Assembly: GCA_004764695.1 (NCBI GenBank)
Contig: SMSO01000014.1
Span: 4,680,845-4,744,844, forward strand
DNA length: 64,000 bases
From: Schizochytrium sp. TIO01
Lineage: Eukaryota; Sar; Bigyra; Thraustochytrida; Thraustochytriidae
Direction: 5' to 3'
Part shown: piece after piece, positions 32,801 through 41,805 of the stretch
Numbering within the stretch: the stretch's first letter is position 1
How the letters are laid out: the number at the start of each line of letters is the position of its first letter
Position numbers and translations under genes: made by a program
Notes under the pieces: generated by a model
The model's input: only the letters and a program-made list of their open reading frames with translations
Told to the model about the DNA's origin: nothing
Databases searched by the model: none

Positions 32801-35800
32801 ACGCCCTGCTAATGAGGCTCACTGGACCTTTGCTGAGGCACATGGAAACTCCTAGAAATGACAATGAATCGCGAGAGACGCGGGCTAGCGCGTTGGATAT
32901 TTTACAAGTATTGTATAACTCTTTGAGTAAAACACAACTCGACAGATGCTTCTCAGTGAAATTCCCGAATCGCAATATTACCAAAGAACTTTGTGTGTTT
33001 AGCAAAACTGAGCTGAGTTCTCTGGCCAGGGAAGCACAGAGAGATCTAGCATTAGCTATATCTGCCGCAGATGGATCTTCAGCAACTTCCAATGCCACTA
33101 CCTCAAACGATTCCGCTGTTCTCATTCGAGCTCTTAAAACTCAACACCGCACCTACGCGAACTCTGTATTTCAGTTCATGTGTGTTGCAGTGGCTCGTAC
33201 ACAGTCAAAGGCTAATGTCATGGAACGACTAGTTTTCCAGCTAGGTCTTTCAGGCATGTGGGAAGCTCTCATTCCACTCCGTCACAACCTTGCTGAGGAA
33301 CCCATATTCACGGTTGAATCTAAATTTAATTCGAGTAGGCTTAGCGTAGAAAACCTTCTTAACAACTCAGAGTTTGAAGGACTTCCTGTGAAGGCATTCC
33401 GGGTGTCCTCTACCTTCAGTAGCACACATATGACCCAGTATTCGTTTGCTCCTCCTGACAATGTCAGTGGTGCAAACTTAAATAGCATGATGATTGGAGA
33501 TGGTGCGAGTCCTCCCGACGACAAGGACTCAAACGCCGCACTGGACATGGATATTGACATTGACGAAGATGGCGCCATTCGTAATGAACCAAAATCAAGC
33601 GCAGAGAAACAAAAAGAGGATGTAACCTCCAACGAATTCACTTTGGACGATGATGAATACCCGACAGAAAGTGCTGTTTCAGCTGAGTGTGCAGCTGATG
33701 AGGACGAAAAATTGGAACTAGACTCTGTTAATCGACTTCCTTGCATGACTGGTGCTTTAGCAGTTTTAGATGTCATGCGTAAAAAGGACCTTTTGAATTG
33801 GACAAACAGTGATTCGATCCCGACATTGGGAAATGATTTACCAATGTGGGTTGGTGCAGTTCTCGCTGCTCTCACAGCTGGTGTAGATGAAGCAGCAAGA
33901 TTTAGTAACGATACAACAGTTGATACAGCGACTCAAAATAGCGGACGCTGTGCACTCAATACGCGACTGTTTGGTTTAAAACTACTTATGAACCGTCCAA
34001 CGTTATTCGCACCGTTTGCAAGGAGCTTGCTGCTTCCGGCTCTTCAGGTTTTGCTAGATCTAGAGGCCCCTTATCGAGCTGATGAAGCTGAAAATAACAG
34101 AAGAGGATTTCACTACCTTCTTCGTGATTTCTGTGTCCTCGTTGGCCGCTGGGAACGTGCCACTGGCGGCTGCTGTCGATTTGACAATTATGACCAAGAT
34201 GCTTGGAACAAAGCTAGTGACTTCATTCACCTTCTCATGAAACGTGCACCAAGCCAGTCCAAGACAATTATGATGGCAAATCTTCAGCTGATAAGTATGT
34301 TGATTGGCTTTTGGAAGAAGCCAGCAAACGAAAAGGAGCATACAAGTTCGTCTGGCGTGAGGATAGAGCGGCGGACAATTTGCAAACAGTTTCTAGCAGG
34401 CTCTGGTGCAAATGATCGACACAATGCCTCTGCATTTCGTTCAAACACCATTCAACGTCACGCAGGACTCAATTTACTTGGTATTATTGTGGCACATGGG
34501 TACGACCCTCTTGGAGATGTTAACTTTTCTGCCGAGCACAAGGAAAAGTTCTTACTGGGACTTGCAAAGAATCTTCGATGGAAGGACAAACGTCTGAGCT
34601 TAGTAGCTGCGGAAGTCTGCGGTCAAGTTCTCAATTCCCTCGAAGATAATCACCTTATTGAACATTTCACAGGCTCTATTTGCAAAAATTTGAAAAGTTG
34701 GATGGACGAGTCTCGCAGAGACCTCTGGCTTGCAATATTTGCTACCCTAGTTACCCCGGCTGAAGAGTCAACGAGGGCAAAGTTTGCGAAAGTTATGTCC
34801 AGAGATAATCTTGGGACACTCTTGCGCGTATTTTCCACACAACTGGGGGCAAACTCGCAAGAAATGGCCTTAAAGCTCCTCGAAAAATTTCTTGCGCAAG
34901 ACGATGTGTATTATGTTTGTCCACCCCATTTGCTGAACGCAGACATGAAGCAGCAAGAAGAGTATGAACAAGAGTGTGCGAGCCGAGAAAGTCGAGCAAT
35001 TTCAGCTGCAAATGAGCCCAGGATGGCAGACTTAACTCCAGAGGATATATTTTCAGGTTTAAAACCTGGTCTCAATCGTGCATTGGCCCTACGTTCTGAA
35101 TCTGCCTCGTCTGTCACATGCACTTTACGAATCCTCCGAGCATTGGTCGCAGGTATGAGTCGTACTTCTCAGGGGTTCTCTCCAGTTCAATGGGCAGATG
35201 ATGAAGTTGCACGTAAGGTCGTACAAGTTGCCCGTGGCCATGTGTCACCCATTGCACGTCGTCAGGCCTATCGATTACTGACCTGGCTTTATAGTGAGTT
35301 CGAACCTCTTCGTGCCCAAAAGATTATTCGTGTTGCGCTGGCAACAGGCTTGGGCGACCCGGATCAAGATATTCGTAATGAGCTTTTTAGCTTTTGGGAT
35401 CATGAAAACCGATTACCAAACCATTCCCCACTGGACCGCTTCATCCATTGCTTACAAGATCTCAAACCTGTTGTTACTGACTCTGGGCTTTCATCAGAAG
35501 GAAATCTTCAAATTGCCAACAAATCATCATGGGTTGGCCATGTTGCCGGCTTGATGTTAGCAAGTATCCGAAAAATGAATCGATACAATGCTCCGGCTGG
35601 CGACGAGCCCGAACGAATGATCAACACAAGCCTAGAAGAAAATATCCGCTTTCAAACTCTTCGAGTGGACGCCTCCTGGCAAAACTCTCAATACGGTCGT
35701 GGAGAAGGTGCGTCCTCCAGTTCCCAACCCCTTGCCCCTTTGTTTTCTCAAAGCACACTGAGTGCTTCGCAGAACCCTACGCAAGGTTTTGGCCTTGCGC

Positions 35801-38800
35801 CGGTAGGAATGATTCGGGCCACTCAGGATGCAGCTGATCTGCTTTTCACACCTACATTATCTTCTACACAGTTTGGTGACCTTGGTTACATGGGTACTCA
35901 AGCCGGTCTTGCTACTACCATGGCACCAAGTACGCAAGTTCGTGCATCAGGTAACAAGCGTCGGCGTATTGTCCAGGGTGGTATTGCCATGGACAAGCGC
36001 ATGACTGTACCTGTTCTCTCGCAAGATGTATTTACAAAATCCTTTCCGGTTCCTGCAAGTCGGGTATCTACATCTCAGGTTAAACGTGATCAGGATGATG
36101 ATGACATGGAGATTGATGAGGACAATGATGATGATGACAACGCTACCCAATATGACCAAGATCGTTATGGTAAAAAGATCAATGCTTTGGCTGATCAAGG
36201 CAATGGCCAGGCTCATCGGCGGTTACCAGTGGGCGCACAGGTAGTCAAGACAACACAATCGCAAGCGAAGGATGGCAGTCAAGAAAACCAAAACTCTCGA
36301 GGAACATTTGGCATGGGCGGTGCCTTACCAAGCTGGCTTGAGCGCCGACGCTTTGACCCTAAGAGATATGGTTTGGCTGCGTCTGATCCATCAGCGCGCC
36401 AAATCGGTGGGGATAACAGCTGGCAAGCAAGAGAAAATACCGCAAGCATATTTCGAAATGATGCTTATCTGGACAGACGAAAACGACAAGCAAAGCGGAA
36501 AAAGGAGCGCCTTCTGCAAGCTGGTAAGGTGCGTTTATATCGAACTTACCGGGCCGGTGAAATCCCAGATGTACAAATTCCAGTCAAAGACATGGTTGAA
36601 CCCATGATTGCTGTCTGTACGATGGACTCTCGTTCTGCACAAGAAGTTCTCGTGAGTATTCTTCGAGGTATTTGTGATCGGATCCTTGGACCCGAAGCAC
36701 AATTCCGAGCACTTATTTCTTCTAATCCAACTAGAACTCCTATGATGTGCCTTCAACAGCTGCTTTCTGCGATGCAGACACTTTTAGAAGAAGCGCACGC
36801 TCTACCCGATGTTGTTGATTGCATGGAGTCACTCATTGTGGTTGTCAACGAAGCAATTGACCGCGCTGACACTAGCTTCCTGGAGAACAACTTAGAGGAC
36901 AGCTCTGGAAAGCGTATGCCAAAGGTGCTTACAGATGCTGCTATCATAGCAAGGTGCGTAGCTTCTGGTATCCTTGCAATGGAAAGTACAATTCTGCGAA
37001 CCCGACGTTGTGCAAGGCGTATGGGTCAAGTTGATAGGGGTGACGCTATCATACAAAGCTATTGGCTTGAACTACTCCGCCTTTACGAGGCTTTGGGGGA
37101 GCAGGACGTATTGCGTGGCATCCTCTCAAGTGCATTAAAAGATGATCGTGCTCTCGAGGCCCTGAAACTACAGGAGACTCTGGAGCTAAAACCTGCTGCT
37201 GATTTGTACTTGGAACTGATTCGCAAAGAGTACGGCGAGTCATCTAATACCCATAGCGCTGACCAGAAAAAACTCCGTTACCTATGGCAAGCACGAATTG
37301 ACTGTCTCATGCTTGACCGACGCTGGAATAGCCTCTTGGATGACCTTCTTGGAGAGGCTCAGACTGCTTTGAGTGGTTGGAATTCGGATGAAGGCTCGCG
37401 AGAAGCGCTAGTTCGTCGAGCGAGACTGGTGGAGACGGCACCTGAGCTGCCCATGGGCCTCTGGGAGGAGAATCGTTACTCCACACACGTTCTTCCTTAT
37501 CTTCATGTTGCACTTCATGATGAGCGCGAGATATCTCGAGCCTCAAATTTTGTACAACATGTTCTGAGAAGTGAGCAATCAATTCTTGAACAAGCGGACC
37601 ATGATATCGCAGAGCGCATGCTAAGGTCCGAAGACCGTCGAGCATGGATTGCCCGTTGGGCACCAGTTGATCTCACGTTGTATGAATTACAACAAAACAG
37701 CTTTGTCGCTGCCAGGGCGCGTGTAGAAGCTTGTCTTAGCGAGTTTGCAACCTCGTGGTCAAGCATTGGTGAGTTTGGACGCTCAGCGAAACGTACATTA
37801 CTGCGACCATTAATGTCCTTGATGGATCTGCGTTCTTATTTCCAAGCTCGAGATAGTATGGTGAGTATTGGATTTGAGAAATCTCAAAGTCTCTGTACTC
37901 TCGATAACCTTATTCGGCACTGGCAGATTTCCAAACCAGCTACCACTTTTGATAATGCAAGTGTGTGGGAGTCTGTAAAATTCACTCGATTGCAGGCATT
38001 GTCAGCGCTAGGGCGAGAATTTGTAGAACGTGCTCAAGAGACTGATCGAAGTATTGTTTATGATGAAGTAAACAAGCGTATGCATGAGTTCGGTTGTGCC
38101 TCTATGCTCGAAGACGCAGCTGCTTTGACAGCTCAACGTCATTTTAGTCTCGCCAAAAGTGATATTCGTGCTGTAAAACAGCGACTTGATGCGCAACGAA
38201 AGGATGGTAAATCCAACTTGCATCTTGAGCTCATGGCATATAAGACTGAAGTGGAGCACCTTTTAAGCAAAACCCTGTCGCGGCGTAGCACACTCGAACA
38301 GACTCGCAAGGACATCAAAAGCGCACTGCGGTTAGTCAACAATGCGGATATTCTTGCAGAGTCTTGGTCTGGCCCAGAGCTTCTTCTACAGGGCCGACTT
38401 TCCGCTGCGGTGCAGTCACGTGCTACGGAGATTCATTTGGCAAATCATTCTCAGAGTGAAATGATCAGTAGTGGCAGTGAAGTACAAAAGCATGCTGCTT
38501 TAGCTTATACAGCATATAAGAGCCTTTCTGAGACCTCAGAGGAGCGTTTGGCACTCGCTGATTTTCTCGATAGCATGTTACGTGCTTACGCTGGAGCTAG
38601 TCTTGTGACCCCAGTTGTATTTCTGGGGGAACAAAGTACCCTGGAAGATTTGGCACTGGTCTTTGTTGGCGAGGTTTTGCGAGGCGCAAAAGAAGGTGCT
38701 TTGCGAGCCATAGATCTCTTACCGCGGGTTCTATCGTTGTTGACACAATTTGGAACACAAGTTGATCGAATGTGCCAGATATTCCTCGAAAAGAGTAGAG

Positions 38801-40962
38801 ATGTACCAAGCTGGACCTTTTTGCGCTGGGTACCTCAGATTCTTGCTTTATTGCCTAAACCGGGTGTAGGATCCCTTGTTCTCCCCGTACTGTTGAGGCT
38901 TGCGCATGACTACCCACAGGCACTATTGACAAGCTTTAATGTAAGTAGAGAATGTATTGAAAACCAAATTGCAAATGGGTCTGTGGAAGATGACCCCATA
39001 GAAGTGCAAGAACGTTTGAATCAACTTTCACTAGAATTGGAGAGTCCATTGTTCAAGACGATGTTGACCGCATTTTGTGGGCTTCACCACCCAGAGCTAC
39101 GTTTGCGGGATGTCATCAAGAAAATGAGGGCTCGGGTCGAGCAACAGGGCTCTGTGCAGAAGGTCAACGAAGACCTGGCCCAGATCTGGCACAGGGAAGT
39201 GGTGACCGATCTGCTCGCAACCAGTAAGCCTTGGGTGGGTAACGAGATCGGCCGATATAACCTTCATTTTGCGCAAAAATACAAATCTTTGATTAGGGAA
39301 TACGGGGAAGAAGGCGGCAAGCTTAATGCAAGTGCCGTTCGGCAGCTTCGAAAAAAGTGTCACGAAATCGAAACAGATATAGCGAAGAAAACTACGTCCA
39401 CCATGGAGCTTTCTGATTTCTCGCAGTGGCTGGCAAACTTTGACATGAACAATTTTACTGAAGTAATTGAGATTCCTGGCCAGTATAGTGATTACGGGAG
39501 TTCAGCGGCACCTCGTGCTGGCCATCATGCTGTTATTGCAAGCTTTTCTCAACGCCTGCGGGTCATGAGATCAAAAGAGAAGCCTAAATGTCTAGTCATG
39601 AGAGGCGATGATGAGCGCGAGTACAAGTTCCTTATCAAAGGTGGTGACGATCTGCGTATGGATTCACGAATCCAACAGCTCTTTGAAATCATGAACCAAA
39701 TTTTCCGCTCAGACACTGGCTGTGCGCAACGGGGTCTCTACCTAAAGACGTATCGTGTAATTCCACTTTCAACAAGTATCGGATTACTTGAATGGGTGGA
39801 TAACACTGCAACGATCAAGTCTATCCTCGAGACGCAATATTCAAATCATCCGGATTTTGGCGTCCACGAGAATGGAAAATCTGGATCAGCTGCAGGATCA
39901 GCATCATCATCTATACAGCGAAAGCGGAGACGGCCTTCAGGTGGGGGGGAGAGTGCAGAGTCTACAGGAAGTATTATGCGTGTTTCTAGTGGGTCCTACC
40001 CGCTAGAGAAATGGAGGGCTAGGATACATGGGTTTCCAAAGCTTTTCAACAGTAAGACTCCGCGAAGTGTCACATACTCCCCCAGTGACTACAGTAATGC
40101 ATATAAAGACCACAGCTCTGCGAGAGCGGCAAATTTCACCCAAGTTACCGAGATGATACCAGAAGACCTGATTCGTCGCCATCTTATTCATCTTGCTAAA
40201 AGTGCGGAAGGGTTTATTACTATTCGTCAGAATTTAGCTCGTTCAATTGGTACTTCTTGCGTAGGAACATATCTTCTCGGTGTGGGTGATCGTCATTTAG
40301 AAAATCTTCTCTTTTGTGAAGAGGATGGTTCTCTGGTTCACATTGATTTTGGGTATTCGTTTGGTTTTGGTGTCACCCATTTGCCTGTACCAGAACTCTC
40401 TCCCTTTCGCCTCACGCGGCAATTTCGAGAAGTCCTACAGCCTCTTCGATCTGATACTATTCTTTTTCAAAGTATGGTACAGAGTCTCCAAGCTCTCCGT
40501 GAGCAACGTCAAGTCCTCTTTCATGTTATGGAGGTGTTCTTAAACGAACCCATGATTGACTGGACACAACGGATGCGCAAAGAGGGTGGCCAATTTGCCG
40601 AGCAAGAGGGAAACAATGTGGTTCTGGACGAACAGTCTGGTGCCCGTGACAGCAGGATCGAAAGAGCTCGTCTTAAGCTTGAAGGTGCGCATCCTGTCGC
40701 AGTGATGGCAAGCGAGGTTCAGGAGCGCGCCTCGACTCTAATCCGGAAAGGCGACATTTTACGTGTTCTTGAAGATTCTGTGAAAAATGCATCATCTGCA
40801 ATCGTACAACATCCCCGTATGGATCTTGCTGCTGACGGACCTCGCGCGGAATGGGAGACCCAAATGCTCTCTGAGGCAGACCAAGTAAAACTGTTGATGT
40901 CGATGGCCTCAGATCCCGGGCTTCTCAGCAGGCAATGGGTCGGCTGGTCTCCTTTTGTTTAG
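26884..40962 (+). CDS. PRKDC: DNA-dependent protein kinase catalytic subunit (DNA-PKcs), PIKK family
   Basis: DNA-PKcs is the giant Ser/Thr kinase recruited by Ku to double-strand breaks in non-homologous end joining. The protein is 4692 aa, slightly above the human 4128, from one uninterrupted exon. HEAT-like helical repeats fill the N-terminal half. Acidic loops lie near residues 693-712 and 3070-3086. Residues about 2935-3135 form an SQ/TQ-rich, disordered cluster with a basic KRRR (about 3025), placed like the human ABCDE autophosphorylation cluster. A FAT region follows. The kinase domain has FLIKGGDDLRMD (Lys4252), GVGDRHLEN (Asp4469, catalytic loop) and IDFGYSFG (Asp4488), then LPVPELSPFRLTRQF, typical of DNA-PKcs. 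The FATC tail ends SDPGLLSRQWVGWSPFV, like the human WEGWEPWM end. The frame extends upstream only to a TTG at 26827; the ATG at 26884 (context AGGATGG) is the chosen start. Confidence 0.95.
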   Translation: MEQDTESVLREKLKELYDAVDRSDTSFDLLVDDLQDVLLSVPETSRVVYDCSNLLFTRNSPPGMLHFLESKIPPGDLVSDDKVVANLRAKLYSLLGRWISRVRTRGVVDFAQDIVQVIFRAFKVETASTPRQTSLAPLQALFALNDVHFDSERLDIKQIVTFLFREAHSGAKVRPTVKKECLVTLGIFIRRFPSIFAQTFEQMERPFGDKLRKTCIAILRKNIGFSDGKDEKLLVAGAFACIHDTLNDFPTDDLDEQNDLFQLVCKGLDIYPNQSRFDIPKYAALLLAKHVNIFADNVMNDPVAIYNKLYLLSRSKHAKVRSPGYRGALSVLKTVGQRLALVAAPENEDGEKKVKARQVMDLFMGNFRNILDHARDAHASTDYAAGLTTRDVELVINGYGYFAKAVLVFKEADTLRRLLQLLKDASDTIDRNEDRSAPSFLSTEAVVSSTGGLLDSNDEDKQEFANLSTEEKYDLLAMQSGADARFLTKRRMEQVVRHARFLRTYARIIDQLPSEKIDEHDQIFIDFLAREVLFLGKAFPILYANDRYTVLRAIKTLTASLQPKGLALRRLLEQVIRPLLVQSCGTIPRSGPVSLFNSDTGAPETRLLFAYVYLWKFLFPQNSTRTSGQQADPDIQEIEGQAMVSRHTASRDNSRATSDIVNSAIGVSSHTGDDDQNVAHIEFGSDANRRRENDGGEEQEEDDDEDDSDENQMIAQPKHQEQILDHFIQVVSKMTQALNLSLRPRTPEEEGAGAEDFEPDDQDEVLGQVVSSAANAEKLVPEKPHQYLTFLNLVELCSRVLPPTYASVDVDKLVKWAPVLAQVILERSAIFPLVSGFYKLMRIVFSIPGENYYENAHRLLDMAFLRAKQYQDELFSACLQCILSAPVEIVRSRYPQFEAAAISALVMGGRSWPDLAAQTIEAVENWFQVGILDSAALKRILPHLGKFLSFKAQTNTGKLRTFETQAERSRRLKGGRGHGSVGEGVGADMDALDLRIVEFLGRIGGMNRFVLPSVEDSLAEGFRWDTQPRVAYNFRFVEQVLHVQLDDLVPRALDLARNAPQRQVKVAACEFLHALVLYMVGRSHETSRGGSEAGSLGAIYRHLFPGLLHLAVDTEGVARQLFKPLVLQLAAWFAHHTETENAETVALLEAAMDNLKSKSGGSLRDMCAQVVGIFFKWSVKTRRHGQGTRSSNVRSLLRRIYFLMRHPDPYQRLGACLAFDNIYKEFRENSDLVDENVLELLDNAMACLRLAHRDEDAIGTTTMAERVVNRLCRIIVRRASILAMPTMDSSSHRRRFVDLQEVIRWLFERISRREHAYRRKARELFHIFVRVVDREHKDAVQLWLQNYKIRQPPAVPKKGDGDYIENKDYLMPYQLSTVNKVPASPEEARNAGSRCGVWLDDLTGRVDATHWLLRQQAIGSFEETLPLLSSLDAAAEHLLADPNNASSYSRATVSSFVQTNTTLIRDLIDAMPQQNDFTCLRNILTLLIRLVLEPVNPQRGFDRDNVRVQQTFLPAMERLLASIAQHKPLLQQLKAMRDHIMQSEHHDTVIPEEGLSDDEVGCRTMLRGHRMLLRAGLNFLEDPQGTCDRLREVVIQLGDDPSPLELRSGAAAFDLAMDLGWKSDGVIRDALEISSFYANFQETILHTLLAKDAWSSASSLVFVMVTEQQNGLCENALELLIAAADEITARVNVLGNQADALVAALDFVDDCIHALHLLLIDEKTTQSHPNIDSFWQKIGTFLGRLLRLNPQPFHHATYDSPLEAKYLETTLTIMKKLLAPDLSVTAKVDACTMLPVLFRGLSTSAPVKWRDYKPELPGTPQYQPSVLETEILELLKTSVISKHFPLGEHAQLTDAERDDFVLLLKALFMALEKSGSVSILQLLCRQLRDGKEHVYASQITEHLANMVSILDVFSGDPGSEPALVMCRECINKIFSDSEHDKLLRNTFMSMILLPLLQRIGPISWIAWLAEDDYALLMRLTGPLLRHMETPRNDNESRETRASALDILQVLYNSLSKTQLDRCFSVKFPNRNITKELCVFSKTELSSLAREAQRDLALAISAADGSSATSNATTSNDSAVLIRALKTQHRTYANSVFQFMCVAVARTQSKANVMERLVFQLGLSGMWEALIPLRHNLAEEPIFTVESKFNSSRLSVENLLNNSEFEGLPVKAFRVSSTFSSTHMTQYSFAPPDNVSGANLNSMMIGDGASPPDDKDSNAALDMDIDIDEDGAIRNEPKSSAEKQKEDVTSNEFTLDDDEYPTESAVSAECAADEDEKLELDSVNRLPCMTGALAVLDVMRKKDLLNWTNSDSIPTLGNDLPMWVGAVLAALTAGVDEAARFSNDTTVDTATQNSGRCALNTRLFGLKLLMNRPTLFAPFARSLLLPALQVLLDLEAPYRADEAENNRRGFHYLLRDFCVLVGRWERATGGCCRFDNYDQDAWNKASDFIHLLMKRAPSQSKTIMMANLQLISMLIGFWKKPANEKEHTSSSGVRIERRTICKQFLAGSGANDRHNASAFRSNTIQRHAGLNLLGIIVAHGYDPLGDVNFSAEHKEKFLLGLAKNLRWKDKRLSLVAAEVCGQVLNSLEDNHLIEHFTGSICKNLKSWMDESRRDLWLAIFATLVTPAEESTRAKFAKVMSRDNLGTLLRVFSTQLGANSQEMALKLLEKFLAQDDVYYVCPPHLLNADMKQQEEYEQECASRESRAISAANEPRMADLTPEDIFSGLKPGLNRALALRSESASSVTCTLRILRALVAGMSRTSQGFSPVQWADDEVARKVVQVARGHVSPIARRQAYRLLTWLYSEFEPLRAQKIIRVALATGLGDPDQDIRNELFSFWDHENRLPNHSPLDRFIHCLQDLKPVVTDSGLSSEGNLQIANKSSWVGHVAGLMLASIRKMNRYNAPAGDEPERMINTSLEENIRFQTLRVDASWQNSQYGRGEGASSSSQPLAPLFSQSTLSASQNPTQGFGLAPVGMIRATQDAADLLFTPTLSSTQFGDLGYMGTQAGLATTMAPSTQVRASGNKRRRIVQGGIAMDKRMTVPVLSQDVFTKSFPVPASRVSTSQVKRDQDDDDMEIDEDNDDDDNATQYDQDRYGKKINALADQGNGQAHRRLPVGAQVVKTTQSQAKDGSQENQNSRGTFGMGGALPSWLERRRFDPKRYGLAASDPSARQIGGDNSWQARENTASIFRNDAYLDRRKRQAKRKKERLLQAGKVRLYRTYRAGEIPDVQIPVKDMVEPMIAVCTMDSRSAQEVLVSILRGICDRILGPEAQFRALISSNPTRTPMMCLQQLLSAMQTLLEEAHALPDVVDCMESLIVVVNEAIDRADTSFLENNLEDSSGKRMPKVLTDAAIIARCVASGILAMESTILRTRRCARRMGQVDRGDAIIQSYWLELLRLYEALGEQDVLRGILSSALKDDRALEALKLQETLELKPAADLYLELIRKEYGESSNTHSADQKKLRYLWQARIDCLMLDRRWNSLLDDLLGEAQTALSGWNSDEGSREALVRRARLVETAPELPMGLWEENRYSTHVLPYLHVALHDEREISRASNFVQHVLRSEQSILEQADHDIAERMLRSEDRRAWIARWAPVDLTLYELQQNSFVAARARVEACLSEFATSWSSIGEFGRSAKRTLLRPLMSLMDLRSYFQARDSMVSIGFEKSQSLCTLDNLIRHWQISKPATTFDNASVWESVKFTRLQALSALGREFVERAQETDRSIVYDEVNKRMHEFGCASMLEDAAALTAQRHFSLAKSDIRAVKQRLDAQRKDGKSNLHLELMAYKTEVEHLLSKTLSRRSTLEQTRKDIKSALRLVNNADILAESWSGPELLLQGRLSAAVQSRATEIHLANHSQSEMISSGSEVQKHAALAYTAYKSLSETSEERLALADFLDSMLRAYAGASLVTPVVFLGEQSTLEDLALVFVGEVLRGAKEGALRAIDLLPRVLSLLTQFGTQVDRMCQIFLEKSRDVPSWTFLRWVPQILALLPKPGVGSLVLPVLLRLAHDYPQALLTSFNVSRECIENQIANGSVEDDPIEVQERLNQLSLELESPLFKTMLTAFCGLHHPELRLRDVIKKMRARVEQQGSVQKVNEDLAQIWHREVVTDLLATSKPWVGNEIGRYNLHFAQKYKSLIREYGEEGGKLNASAVRQLRKKCHEIETDIAKKTTSTMELSDFSQWLANFDMNNFTEVIEIPGQYSDYGSSAAPRAGHHAVIASFSQRLRVMRSKEKPKCLVMRGDDEREYKFLIKGGDDLRMDSRIQQLFEIMNQIFRSDTGCAQRGLYLKTYRVIPLSTSIGLLEWVDNTATIKSILETQYSNHPDFGVHENGKSGSAAGSASSSIQRKRRRPSGGGESAESTGSIMRVSSGSYPLEKWRARIHGFPKLFNSKTPRSVTYSPSDYSNAYKDHSSARAANFTQVTEMIPEDLIRRHLIHLAKSAEGFITIRQNLARSIGTSCVGTYLLGVGDRHLENLLFCEEDGSLVHIDFGYSFGFGVTHLPVPELSPFRLTRQFREVLQPLRSDTILFQSMVQSLQALREQRQVLFHVMEVFLNEPMIDWTQRMRKEGGQFAEQEGNNVVLDEQSGARDSRIERARLKLEGAHPVAVMASEVQERASTLIRKGDILRVLEDSVKNASSAIVQHPRMDLAADGPRAEWETQMLSEADQVKLLMSMASDPGLLSRQWVGWSPFV

Positions 40963-41280
40963 ATATGGGGTGAGAAAAGATAAACATGTGAGTATCACTT
41001 ATCAATCAAGGGAACGCATATACATCACTGTATGGGTTTGAAAAGTCAATTCGCACATTCAAGAGTATTATATTAACATTCGTTTTAAAAGGAAGACAGA
41101 TAACAGATAAGTAACCATAGAACAAATATATTTCCCATGAAATCTAAATTAAGCTTATACGCTCAGTATTCTCAATGTTCGTTTCAGGAGTACCAGCTTT
41201 TCAGGAACTTCCAATCTAAACAGATGAAGTAAATCTGAGTTAGTTATTGCAAAAAACAAAACAGATTCACTTATCTATGC
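40963..41280. other. Convergent intergenic region (3' ends of DNA-PKcs and RraA-like gene)
   Basis: 318 bp of AT-rich sequence between two stop codons, containing both 3' UTRs. No gene or repeat of note. Confidence 0.6.
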
Positions 41281-41805
41281 TTACAACTTGGCGTCAAGGG
41301 TACCTTGACCACCAACTACAATGCCATCCTCGTCACCAACGAGAACTTCGCCAGGCTTGAAGAGCACACCCGCGAATGAGACTGGAACATCGCGAACTCC
41401 AGATCCCCGCTTTGGCGTTTTACGTGGGATAGTACCCAGAGCTTTGACGCCAATTTTAATCTTCGCAATTTCGGCACTGTCGCGAATGCAGCCATTGACC
41501 ACAATACCTTGCCAGCCATTCTGGGCTGCCTTGAGCGCAATTTGGTCTCCCACAAGCGCTCTCTGCAAAGAGCCTCCGCCATCGATCACAAGGACTTTAC
41601 CACGACCATCTTCAGCCACGGCTTCCTTGACCTTGGAATTATCCTCCAGGCATTGAACAGTGCAAATGCGACCGCAAAAAAACCTAGCACCGCCAAAGTC
41701 TCTCAAAAGGCCGCCTTGAGCATACTGCAGAGCATCTTCGAACTCATCGCAAAGATCCGCAGTGCCAGGCAGCTGCTGCTCTTTCTCTGAAGAGGACGAC
41801 GCCAT
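41281..41805 (-). CDS. RraA-like protein / 4-hydroxy-4-methyl-2-oxoglutarate aldolase family
   Basis: The 174-aa protein has the full RraA/HMG-aldolase fold: GDGRGKVLVIDGGGSLQRALVGDQIA (about residues 66-90), GWQGIVVNGCIRDS (97-110), and KALGTIPRKTPKRGSG. Gly86-Asp87 and Arg108-Asp109 (the NGCIRD motif) correspond to substrate- and metal-binding positions in the aldolase branch. Family members either cleave 4-hydroxy-4-methyl-2-oxoglutarate and oxaloacetate (plants, bacteria) or, in bacteria, inhibit RNase E. Since eukaryotes lack the bacterial degradosome and the catalytic Arg-Asp is kept, the aldolase or oxaloacetate decarboxylase role is the better guess. A short Ser-rich leader precedes the fold, with no clear targeting signal. 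Start ATG 41805, stop TAA. Single exon. Confidence 0.88.
   Translation of the reverse strand: MASSSSEKEQQLPGTADLCDEFEDALQYAQGGLLRDFGGARFFCGRICTVQCLEDNSKVKEAVAEDGRGKVLVIDGGGSLQRALVGDQIALKAAQNGWQGIVVNGCIRDSAEIAKIKIGVKALGTIPRKTPKRGSGVRDVPVSFAGVLFKPGEVLVGDEDGIVVGGQGTLDAKL

Noticed and set aside
33282-33875. 197-codon antisense frame inside DNA-PKcs
   Set aside because: Lies wholly opposite a continuous conserved ORF and is Ser-rich as expected for an antisense shadow.
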